Shown here: piece by piece, positions 37,279-49,500 of the stretch
Layout of the letters: each line of letters opens with the position of its first letter
Numbering within the stretch: the first letter of the stretch is position 1
Source: Paraescarpia echinospica
Lineage: Eukaryota > Annelida > Polychaeta > Sabellida > Siboglinidae
Assembly: GCA_020002185.1 (NCBI GenBank)
Contig: CM034534.1
Coordinates: forward strand, 64,779,966 to 64,843,965
Length of the DNA: 64,000 nt
Direction: 5' to 3'
Notes under the pieces: generated by a model
Told to the model about the DNA's origin: nothing
Databases searched by the model: none
The model's input: only the letters and a program-made list of their open reading frames with translations
Position numbers and translations under genes: made by a program

Positions 37279-40200
37279 TACTCATATTACATGTGTGACA
37301 AGGCTAAACACTCCATTGTTTCTCATCTGTCTGCAGTACTGCCTAAGGGTCCTGCGATCGACGGTCAGTGGTCCGAATGGGATCCTTGGTCCTCGTGTTC
37401 AGACACTTGTGAAGGAGGTCTGCAGCAACGTGTTCGACACTGCGATGACCCGGCGCCACAAAATGGAGGCTCAGACTGCGCTGGCGTGTCTACTGAGAGC
37501 CAAAAGTGCAGTCAATGGGCGTGTCCAAGTACGTATGCACACACATGCACGCACGCACGCACGCACGCACGCACACACACACATACACATCCACCCACAC
37601 ACACACACACACACGTATGAATACATGCATGCACGCACGCACGCTCGCACACACGCACGCACGCACGCACGCACACAGTATGTAGAAAATAACACATAAC
37701 TACATATATATTTATAATTTTATTGTGCATAATATATATAAGTAGTAAAGGAGGTGGTCCAGCGCGCATGGTTAGATTCGGATGGGAGGAAGAGGAATGA
37801 CGTCATAAATAGGTCAAATACCCTCATGTAGGTCAAGGTCAAAGGTAACGTGACGCCGGCAGCGCACCCTCGCGAAATTTTTCGAAACTAAAACAGCGCC
37901 ACCTGGCGGATTTTTTTCTGGAACTAAAATAGGTTGACCATGCAGCCCCCTAGCGGAATTTTTCGAAACTAACTATGCAGGTGGTGCCACCTGACGAACA
38001 AAATTGTAAACTAAATGTTCGAGTACTGCCCAAATTCGTGCGTCTTGGTTTGACCATTAGCGCCATCTGGCGGATTTTTTTGAACTAAATTTCCCATGGC
38101 GGATAGGTCATGAACTATAAGTGGTGCCACCTAACGGACAAGTTGTAAACTAAATGTAGGAGTACTGCCCAAATTCACGCTTGCGTGCAATAGACACGAA
38201 TTTGGGCAGTGAGCCAATCACATATGTGGACAAGTGAGCGAATCACATATGAGTACTGCAAATATTCGTGTCTCTTGTTTTTGTCGAGTGCTTACTCCTG
38301 GTGGATATAGCATCATCAACTGAAAGCACCCCTCTTAGATAAGTGGTGAACTAAATAACTACTCTGCAGTTCGCGCTTGTGTACATTCTACTCAGCAGTC
38401 CGTGCTTTTGGATTTTCTACTCTACAATCTGTGATCTTTCGGCACGCCCACGTGATCTTTATGGTCTGTGTACTGGTTATAAAAGGCCTGCGTCTGCTTT
38501 TGTGGTCATTATAGCTTACATCTTGAAAATGGGTGTGAATTCATCTACTGACAACGTCCGAGATATTGCTACCGACAATGACCGAGATGTTGCGGGTAGC
38601 AACAAACGACGACACCCGGTGGCCGACCTTTGTGTCTATCAACCTGCCAAGCGACTGTCTCCGTCACTGATCACATCCGACCATCGCAAGCAGACACGAT
38701 GCCTCATGAGGTTGTCGATCGAGAAACTATGCGAGATGCGCAAGACGCGCAACCCGGAGTCTTGTCTGCGATGCTTCGTTCTCGTTAAGAACACACGGGT
38801 CCGGATAAAGCGTGAACAACAACAACGGAAACTCGTGTATCTGTCATCATCATCATCATCAACATCAGCATCATAAGAAAAATTCGACGAGATAACAAGA
38901 AACGGTTCTTTTCAGAGCCATCCACATTCTCACAAAAGAGTATTAGCTATTCTCATAGGTTAGAAATTTCGTGCTCGTTCGGCACGCCCACGTAACTTTT
39001 CGGCACATTTACTAACTATGTAAGCGCGGTGTTTTACCAATCGGACCGTCATTCGTATCACGACGACAGCACGCCTAACATCATCATGTTGAAGATACCC
39101 TACTACCGACCTCGCAATGTAGCGGACTCGAGCAACAAGGACGAGCCAACGAGCAGACCCATCATGCCGGTGACCAACCACCCTATCGGGCCATCGGAAC
39201 CAGACGTAGTGGACGTCCCAACTCTAGAAGCAAAGGTAAGTGTCGACCCTCCTATCAAGGTCAAAGGTCTCCTTATCGACAAAGTACCGCAGCATACTCC
39301 CTTCAACATCAGGTGTAGATACTGCAAGAAGGGTATGATTGTCGACGACAGGGGACATTTACAATGCGAACGACACGGTTACGTAGCCTCTGACATGTAT
39401 ATCATGGTTCAAACGGTTGCGACTGATGAGGAGGTCCTGCCACCAGCAAGATCATTACCACCATCGCTGAGACCCTTCACCTGCCCGGACTGTGGGGGAT
39501 CGTTCACACGGAAAGATAATAGCAAGCGCCACGTAACCAGCGGATGTTGTGCCCGTCGGAAGAGGACGGTCGATGAAGCCAAGTTGTATACGCCAGTGGT
39601 GAGTCATACTTTATATTGTTTTACTATATACTTTCACTTAAAACCTCGTCCCCCGTGTCTATACTTTCCCTAAAATGGCGTCCCTGTATATGTTTACTTC
39701 CGTCAAAATGGCGTCCACTGTGTCTTTACTTCCGCTAAAACTTCGCCCCGTTTTATACTTTATGATCATACAACGTGTCACCTTACTTCCTATCACGTCA
39801 CTTCTTATGATTGTTTCCTACCTAACCTTGTATCACCATACTCTAGCAACGGAGTACTATTTTCATGCAATCTTTAATATTTTTTAATGTTATCGAAATA
39901 TTCTTGCAGGGCTACAGTGAAGGTCCGCTACCACCAAAGCGGCAACGAATGGTCTCTGTGTCGTCAGAGACGATTAACGACAACAGAACATCATCGACAC
40001 CAACTTCCATTCCTAACGACGTCATAACTACCCACGCTGTCAATGTCACAACTTCTACCCAGCCTGCCAACGTTGCAATTTCCGCTCCTAACTTTGCTGG
40101 TCCGAACTTTACCATTGATTTTCCTGCGACCGAAATGAAGAAGACGCTTGCACGCCACATAGCATGTACCATCTTTGAACTCTCAAGACGACAATGCCGT

Positions 40201-43200
40201 GGTTGCGAGATAGATCATCCTAGTAAATTTCATCATGATTGCATGTTATCTGATGACATTCAAATTTGCATGCACTTTGACGAGGCTGTGGAGTCCATCA
40301 ATTCAACTGCAGTGGTGAAAGACTGTTTGAGTGTTTTGTTAGACGCAGGTGTGAAGCTAGCCGACGTGACAGTCGAACAGTTGTGTAATATCAATACTTG
40401 GTTGCAAGAAGCCGTTTCGAAACAGTGGCGAAACACTATGAAACATATGGTTCTGGCAGTAATAGAGGGTGACCTGTAAAGAACTTTCTTTTGTTTTGTA
40501 CACGATTGAACTTTGCAAGACTCTGTATCAATGTCTAATCTCTGGTTCTTGTAGTTATGGAGTGTGACATGTAAATACGTTTGTGTTGTTCACGAATAAA
40601 CTGTGCAAACCTTATCTTGCATCTTTTTTCGTGTCTGTTCACTCACTCACTCACGCATAGATACATACATAGAGATATACATATATACATACATAGAGAC
40701 AGACATATATACATACATAGATATATACACAGAGCAGACATAGAGACTTACATAAATACATACACAGAGACAGATATAGAGACATACATACATACATACA
40801 GACAGAACCACGGCGACGTCGAAAGCACTCACGCACTCACCCAATTTTTTCGAGTTGGTAGAACTTATCAATTTTTACAGAACCAGACACATCACACGAG
40901 ACTACGGATGACACATCACACGAGAGTACCGACGAGACAAGAGACGAGACTATGGCCGATATACGTCACGAGACTACATATGACACATCACACGAGAATA
41001 CGGACGAGACAAGGGATATGCCACGAGACTACGGATGACACATCACACGAGAATACGGATGACACATCACACGAGAGTACGGACGAGACAAGAGACGAGA
41101 CTATGGACGAGATACGCCACGAGACTACGGGTGACACATCACACGAGACTTCGGATGACACATCACACGAGAGTACCGTCGAGACAAGAGACGAGACTAT
41201 GACCGAGATATGTCACGAGATTACGGATGATACATCACACGAGACTACGGATGACACATCACACGAGACTACGGATGACACATCACACGAGAGTACGGAC
41301 GAGACAAGAGACGAGACTATGGACGAGATATTCCACGAGACTACGGATAGCACATCAGAATAGACGTGTTATCGCGTGATATCCCTCAAAATGGAGCAAA
41401 GCAAAGCAAATAGACGGGTTATCAAAGCAAAGCAAAGCAAATAGACGGGTTATCAAAGCAAAGCAAAGCAAAGCAAATAGACGGGTTATCGCGTGAGATT
41501 CCATCAAAAAGATGGAATTCCATCAGAATAGACGGGTTATCGCGTGAGATTCCATCAAAAGGGAGCAAAGCAAATAGACGGGTTAGCAAAGCAAAGCAAA
41601 GCAAATAGACGGGTTATCAAAGCAAAGCAAATAGACGGGGTATCAAAGCAAAGCAAAGCAAATAGACGGGTTATCAAAGCAAAGCAAAGCAAATAGACGG
41701 GTTATCAAAGCAAAGCAAAGCAAATAGACAGGTTATCGCGCAATTCAACTAGTGGTTCATTTCGTTGTTTGCATTTGAACAGTAAACACCTGCATCATGA
41801 GCTTATCTACTGTTCTACTGGCTGCCAACAAGCCCACACCATCACCGTCCTTGGCACCTTTCCGATGCCCAGATTGCAAGAGATATTTTACACGTAGGAA
41901 CAACTGGAAAAAGTCACATTGCTCACAATCACTGTAGGCCATCGACAAACACTACGACGACAAGCACTACATTGTTCAATTCACTTGCCTCGGTGCCTAC
42001 TTCGACATCTGTGTCTTTGATCCCACCAACAAGCTCGACATTCTCGTCTCCATCTCAGGCGCCTACTACAACACATGTACCCCTGACCTCAGCGACAAAC
42101 TCGACATTCTCGTCTCCATCTCAGGTGACCATGGAGTATACAAAGAAGATGGCCCTGGTCGATCCCCGTATTTTGGAAAACATCCAACCACAAGGCCCTT
42201 CTCCAGCTAATCCTATCGAAAGGGTCTTGCAACGACTCGACAGTGAAATGCTAGACATATTAGAACGAAGCGATATATACGAGAGGGAAAAGGTTGTGTT
42301 GTATAACCAGGTATTGAGTCGGTACAACGATCTTTCTGACAAACGTATGCAAGAACCCGTGCGTGTGGTCATTGAAAAAATCCCCAGTGAAGGGGAAAAC
42401 AAAGTACAACCTGCTAACGAAAACGAAGTCGTCGAAAAGGAGAGTATCGAAAACGAAATCATCGACAGCATGCCGAAAACTATGAAGCAGAAAGCACGGC
42501 GACTACTCGATAAAATGAAAGGGGCCGTAAGTTGGAACGATCGTGGCGATATGATGTACAGAAACAAGGCGGTTCCCGGAAGTAATATCGTGGACCTTGT
42601 GAATGACGTGTTGAGAAAACGGAAGTCGTTTGAACCGGTGGGATGGGAAACCTTTGCTCGTGGTCTCAAGGATATCAACACACCAATGGATTTAGTTGGG
42701 AACTCAGATCGTTGGCTTTACATGCAGACAGCGTCAGTGGACGGCGACATATCAAAGGAAACCAGCATTCCGTTTGACAGTGGTCGTCGTCGGCGTCGTA
42801 GACGACCTGCATCATCGCGGCGCGCAGTTCATTCGGCGACACCTTTGCAAATCACACGTTGGGAACCATATTAGCATTACCGATTTGCGACAAAAACCGA
42901 TTCGCGTGGGACATACAATTCACAGGAACAGTGTTCAAAAGAGCTCATATGAGGAATATTAAAATAAAATTGTGTTTATGGTATGGATGAGTGTGTTTGT
43001 TTGTTTTTAGTTTTCATAGTCATCAAGACACAACTATCTTTCCCTCATTTAACTGACAACAAAGTTGCACAATCGAAACATCAAACACTTATTAGGTTTC
43101 GGCGTCATCTCATTTGCATAGCCAATCAGACCGAACGTACATCACGTGACTTCCCTTAACACAAAAAACTATGCACGTTCATGAGAGAGGCGACATCCAA

Positions 43201-45122
43201 CGTCACTCAACGGACACCAATGTAATTAGTCAGAGTATTGCCATCTACCAACCATGACAGATCTCTATTCGTTCACACACTTCCGGGAATACTGGAAGCA
43301 TAGAGGCCACAATGACAGTCAAGTAACTTCCGGTGCGACGTCACTTCCGACCTAGCGTTCCTAGTAGAGGCTGCCATAGCAAGCGAATTTGAAAACGGCT
43401 GTGATCGAAAACGACTATGTCAATAACATGTAAGGACAATCACCTGACAGGACTTCATTCAAAGAGGTGACCATTATAGTTTCCGACGCCACTCAACGGA
43501 CACCAATGTAATTAGTCAGAGTATTGCCATCTACTGGCCATGATAGATCTCTATTCGTTGATACACTTCCGGGAATACCGGAAGCGTAGAGGCCGCTATG
43601 ACAGTCAAGTAACTTCCGGTGCGACGTCACTTCCGACGTACCGTCCCTAGTAGAGGCTGCCATGACAGTCAATTAACTTCCGGTACGACGTCACTTCCGG
43701 CGTAGCGCCCCCTAGTGGATAATCGGAGTACTACGTCACATGATGACGCCATCTAGCGGGTAAAATATATAATTACGTTAGATAGAGAAAAAAAGTTGGG
43801 GTTAATTTCGCGAAAATGTATACAACCACCTTGGTGGTTGTTTAAATTTTCGCGAAATTAACCCCATCCTACATCCGGGTACTTGACCTTGACCTTTGAC
43901 ATTGACCTACATCCGGGTATTTGACCTTGACCTAGTTATGACGTCATTCCTCTTTCTCCCATCCGAATCCAACCATGCGCGCTGGACCACCTCCTTTACT
44001 ACTTATATATATATATATATATATATATTGTTAATTGGACATATTACATGACTATAGATTCCGGGTCAACAAGAATACATATTACATGCAAATGTTGTTT
44101 ATTTTGCCTCAACTTGCCAGGTGAACCTGTCGACTAGTGTGTTTTGTTTGAATTACAGATTGTGACAGAACTTGCTATGATGGTGGCACACTTAGTGCTG
44201 ACTGTTCCCAGTGCCTCTGCACCAATGACGTCGTCGAAGGCAGGGTGACAGACAGACAGACGTCGCTGGGACTCGCAGATGTCAACATTTACACTGTCGG
44301 AAAAGAGTGGTCAGCGACACTTGTAAGTGACCGCGACGGAAAGTTCACGATTACTGGCATTTGTGCTTCTGGAATGAAGCTGACGGCGAGAAAGGACAGA
44401 TATGAGAGCGCCTTGCAAGAGTACATCGTCAGTAGTGGCAGCAGCGTCAGCATACTGATGTACAAACTAGGTGAGTACATCATCGTCAGTTCAGTACTGA
44501 ACCCAACATTAGAACAGACATGTTATAACTAGATGTATCCACCATAGATAGTCCCATAATAACTGCCACTATTAATGTCTTTCGTTTGGAGGAGGGGGTT
44601 GTGTCGTTTTCACAAATTTTCACACGAGGTACACTAATTAATGAATCACGTGCTGAGAAAGTATCAAGAAAATGTGGTTATATTTTCTGTCCAGCCCAGG
44701 AAACGTTATGAAGACTACCTGTGTCAATTTAAATTTGCCCGTTCTTGCGTGATACAAAAATACTTTAATATTGCTACGATCAAAGTACATTTTAAAGCTA
44801 GAAGCGATTTTAAGTAGGCACGTCACAACGAGTTGTTGGCTTTAGGGCTACCAGCCGGGAAGGACAGATTTCGAAGAGAGAATGGCGTTTATAAGGAAGT
44901 AAAAGGATCGTTAGTTTAGTATCTTGATATATTACATCAAATGTTTTATTTGTAGAGAAGCCGAAGTTCACGGAGGAGCCGCTGAGCACGGCCGGATTTG
45001 TTGGACGGGGGGCGAAGTTCTCCTGTCAGGCAACTGCTGAGCCGGCCGTCACTCAGTACGACTGGTGAGTGCAGCAACATGCAGGTTTGTTTGTATGTGT
45101 GTCTATGTGGTGGGTGTGTGTT

Positions 45123-45167
<45 letters not shown>

Positions 45168-45414
45168 GTTTGTGTATGTTTGTGTTTGTGTGTGTTTGTG
45201 TGTGTTTGTGTGTGTGTGTGTTTGTGTGTGTATTGTTTTTGTGTGTTTATGTTTGTTTGTTTGTGTGTGTGTGTGTGTGTGGGTGTGTGTGTGTGTGTAT
45301 GTGTGTGTGTGTTTGTGTATGTTTCTGTTTGTGTGTGTGTTTGTGTGTGTGTTTGTGTGTGTGTATTGTTTGTGTGTGTTTGTGTTTGAGTGTGTGTGTT
45401 TGTGTTTGTTTGTT

Positions 45415-45466
<52 letters not shown>

Positions 45467-46418
45467 TGTGTGTGTGTAAGTGTGTACGTGCTTGTGTCCG
45501 TGTATGAATCAATTTTACTTCGTCCAGCTGTATAGCTATATACTCGGACTCATGGACGCATGGATGCACGCCCATCAACATATACACACGCACACATGAA
45601 CGTACTTACGCACGAACGTACGCAAGCATATACAGGTGTATCGCTACCATTGGTGTCGGAACGTGGTAAATATTCGGAGATGAGGCTCACCAGAAACCTT
45701 CAGATGAGGCTCGACAAAACACCATTAGGCTCTGCAAAAACTTTAATTTGCACCCTCCCCCAAGACTCACAAAAAACCCACTTTGAGGCTTTCCAAAAAT
45801 CCAACTGCACTCGCCATTAGGCTCATCAAAAACCATTTACTCAAATTGCACCACCTAATCAATCCCGTTTCCTAAATACCCTATCTCCAGCCCCCACGTA
45901 AATTAGAGCTGAGAGAACAACTGGTATCAATCTCGATTAAAATAGGAAGTAGAAACTGTGCAATAACAATTGTTTAATCCACAATCACAATCACTACCGC
46001 TACCAGTACTCCTGCTACTATAATTTTACCGCCATTACGGTTAGTTACAGCCACAACCACCACTATACACGTGGCGCTACTGTCTACCAGGTTTAAAGAT
46101 GGGAACATAATAGCCGCCGACGGTGGCTCCGTCTATGAGATTACGGGTCTGACGAAAGAAGATGGAGGGCAGTACGCGTGTCGGGCCGCTTCCCTCGGAG
46201 GAAAGGTCTTCTCCCGTCTCGCCAGTCTCGTTATCAAAGGTCAGTGATGGTTTAATGTGGTAGAATAACATGTCGATGTCACGATAAACACAACATAGAA
46301 AGTGTTACTGGTAAACTCCGGTCAGAAATCAGAAATGGTAATAGTAGCTATGTCTGTCTGCGTGTCTGTCTGTGTGACTGGCTGTCTGCGTGTCTGTCTG
46401 TCTGTCTCTATCTCTGTA

Positions 46419-46516
<98 letters not shown>

Positions 46517-49500
46517 TATCTCTCTCTTTGTCTCACTCTCGCCCTCGCTCTCGCTCTAACTCTCTAACTATACCAACGTTAGCCAACTGCAATAAGAAAT
46601 GTACACTAAAGATGACACTGTTTTCTTCTAAAACAGTTGCAACGTAACACTGATTTACTTTAAAATTTGTGTCGGTACGCTATTTAAAAATAAACGGTCT
46701 AGTTAAAGCGATTTCATACACATTTCATAGAAGTTAAATACGAAATGAAACTGTTAAACGAAACTTTATAAAGTAAATATTGTTTAATAAAAAACGCCCC
46801 GATTCTCCCGTAGTACAGTGAAACTTCACTATTAAGGTCGCCCCATGTACTGAGCAAAAAAGACCCAAACAGTATTAACGAGACTAAATTCCTAAACTGA
46901 ACTGTTATATAAATAATTTGGGACTATTCTATAATGACCTAATTGCGAGGTGGCTGTATTACCAAGGTGAACGTAAAGCAGGGTTCGACTGTACCTGTGT
47001 ATGTTGTCCTTCATAGAGGCCGACGCAGCAGACACGTGTGAGGCGAAGCCACAAGACATGGAAGTGGAGCTCCCACCCACATGCCAACTCACCGTAGACG
47101 GTGGCAGTGTGACGTCCATCAACGTCGGTCGATGCTGCACCGAGCGTTGCGCGACGAAGGCGGCCCCTAACCAGGACGGCTTCTGTTGCGGACCGAGCAG
47201 CACGCGCCAACTGCACGTCGAATGCGGCGGCTTCAACTACGAGATCAACCAGGTCGTGTCCTGCGGTTGCGCCGAATGCGACAATGACAACCAGGTGACC
47301 GTAACCGGAGAAGTAAGGACAGGAGGTGCATCATCTTCTGATATCTACGCATTCTACGAAGGTCAATCGTTCTATGTCGATGACAGTCTGTTCACTTTCG
47401 AGGCGACACCGCAAGCGGGGCGCATCTCCTTCCAGGTCAAATCACCTTCTTTTATGCCGCGACAGGTCACTCTCGATGTCATGCCTGGCGTAACTGAAAT
47501 GTTCGTTGACGTCGCCCTCACAGAAAAACCGAATCCAAATGTCGTCGACCCGAAAACAGGCGGTGAGCTACCTATCAATTCATATCTACCCACTGCCGTC
47601 TCTGTAACAATTCCAGCCAACTCCTTCCAGGATGAGAACGGTGACCCGGTGTCTGACACCGTCAACGTCTATTTGACATTTGCCGACCCTCGACAAGTTG
47701 ACGGTCTTGATGCCGCCCCTGGAGAATTCACTTACGAGGACGAAGAGGGCGAAACTCGCATGCTGCAGACGTTTGGGGTCGTCACTTTGGTCGCTGAAGA
47801 CTCCAACGGCAACGAGGTCTTTTTGAGTGGCAAGACGACCATGAATTTTGATGGCGCTGCACTGGGTATGCAGCCGGGTGAATCTGTGTTCCTTAGTATT
47901 CTCGACCCAGAAAGCGGAGGTTGGATCAAATCTGGACAGTTTACGTACTCCGGTAGTCGCAGACGTCGACGAGATAACGGTAACGGCACAGTAGTAGAGG
48001 GCGAGACGGAAATTCCACCGTATGTTCCGTACATCAACTTAAACAAAGCGGTCTACCGTGAGCGTCTTTGTACCCTCGCTGTCAACGTCTACTACGGCGC
48101 CAACTTCGCCATTCCACTGCCCGGTGAAACGGTCTCGGCCTACCTGATGGAAAACGGACTCTTCATCGGTCGTACGTTAGCATACACCGACAAGAACGGC
48201 AGAGGTTGTTTGAAAGTGATGTGCGGCCTGAGAGTCATCGTCCGTCTCGAAACTGCTGGTCCGGTTGTTGTCCATCCTGTTCACTATCTCCCAGTCGGGT
48301 TTTCCTTCATCAATAGGGTTAACGGCTTCGAACTGACCCCTGCGTTCCCTACTGCCCCCAATGGTCCCGTGTACCGGAAGTTGACGTGGCACGGTGGGTG
48401 CTATGCCTCTACGCCGACCGACAATCACTTCATGCTGGCCAAAACACCGCTACGACCGGGTCTCTATGGCTCTCTAAACGCCGTCGAGATGCGTCCGGGT
48501 TTCGACGACAGCTGGTACCCGAACCCGCCTGCTCTGAGGGAAGTATGCGCCCTTAGGTTGACTGTTCTGGTATGTACTCGTATATTAAACCGACCAGTAC
48601 TTACATCAAAATCAACTGTACGAATCGGTGGCGTAGTCGCACACGTAATCGGACGAGACCATAGTACGATTACAATGGACCCATTTGATATGTATTTCAT
48701 ATTCCAAACTAATGACTGAATATAGCCAGTTCAAACACAATGCTATACACTATGTTCTCTGTCGCAGCTGTTGGTGGTCATGCGGTGTTAAAACAATTGC
48801 ATTTTGAATGCGGTGACCGATGAGTTGCTTAATTCTGGGTATTCAGTCTCCGTATAATAACACATTCCTACATTCTTTCTAAGATCTGTTTCGGCAGAAT
48901 GTCCGGGTTTTCCATGTTGATTTTGTTAACATTTGTTTATAAATAATTAAGAAACTGTCGATATTTCATTTAGACTCCGGACGCTCCCAAGATGAAAATC
49001 GTTGGCATCAGTCGCTCCCCTAGCGGTGTCCTCTATGGTACATACACGGCGATACTGAATGAAATAATTACGCGTCCACAGAAGAAACGAAGCATCGGCA
49101 TGAAAGCATACGGGGCATGCGTCTTAATACGATGTCCGAATGACACGGACTACACTGAGGTTGACTTGCAGATTGCCTACGAAAACCGCACGGAATGTCG
49201 ACTTGGGTGAGCGATGTTTGGGGTGATTTGGAAATTTAATAAGGTCAAAATCGACGAAACTGTAACTGAACAAGCAGTACTGCGATCACCGGCTGGCTCG
49301 ATCACAATTTTTTTACGATTTCGCAGCCGTTCATGTTAGTAACAGCATCCAACTTACATTTAGTCTCCCCATCCGTCTGGCGCCCGGCAGCATGACATCA
49401 TTAAGAAAGAGAGTCTGGTTACTGATATAGAGAATACCCGTATTAATGTCATCGTCAGAGGGCAGCACTTCATTTCTGCAAATTTCGTAGAATTCAAATA

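Larger units (their letters stand above)
37741..44003. mobile_element. 6.26-kb TIR element with three candidate genes, unclassified
   Basis: The left end AGTAGTAAAGGAGGTGG and the inverted right end match over about 106-112 bp with a few substitutions and one small indel. The ends start with AG and are flanked by TATATA, a pattern compatible with the 6-bp duplications of Maverick/Polinton-type elements, but no DNA polymerase, integrase, ATPase or capsid gene is seen. Contents in order: regulatory repeats (37867-38340), gene A (38529-38876), spliced gene B (39086-40479), two tandem arrays (40885-41745), gene C (41797-42874), regulatory array (43195-43760), hairpin (43798-43865). It is inserted in intron 3 of the CILP-like gene. 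It may be a non-autonomous or reduced relative of a large DNA element; this is inference. Confidence 0.85.

Noticed and set aside
37200..37680. CRISPR-like short repeats
   Set aside because: Plain microsatellites without spacers; the sequence is eukaryotic.
40581..41363. Open frame of 260 residues in the TIR element
   Set aside because: Covers microsatellite and 24-bp array sequence, lacks a convincing ATG, and is fully explained by repeats.
42121..42681. Antisense open frame of 186 residues
   Set aside because: Mirror of the gene C coding region, with Ser/Arg-rich composition typical of an antisense shadow.
37735..44009. Firm assignment of the TIR element to Maverick/Polinton
   Set aside because: AG ends and a possible 6-bp duplication fit, but the flanks are TA-rich and none of the hallmark genes is present.
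45065..45535. Cys/Val-rich open frames
   Set aside because: Translations of the (TG)n microsatellite.
48570..48719. Extension of exon 7 to the stop at 48719
   Set aside because: A good GTATGT donor at 48570 joins exon 8 in phase, and the paralogue conserves exons 8 and 9. Read-through may occur as an alternative transcript, but there is no evidence.
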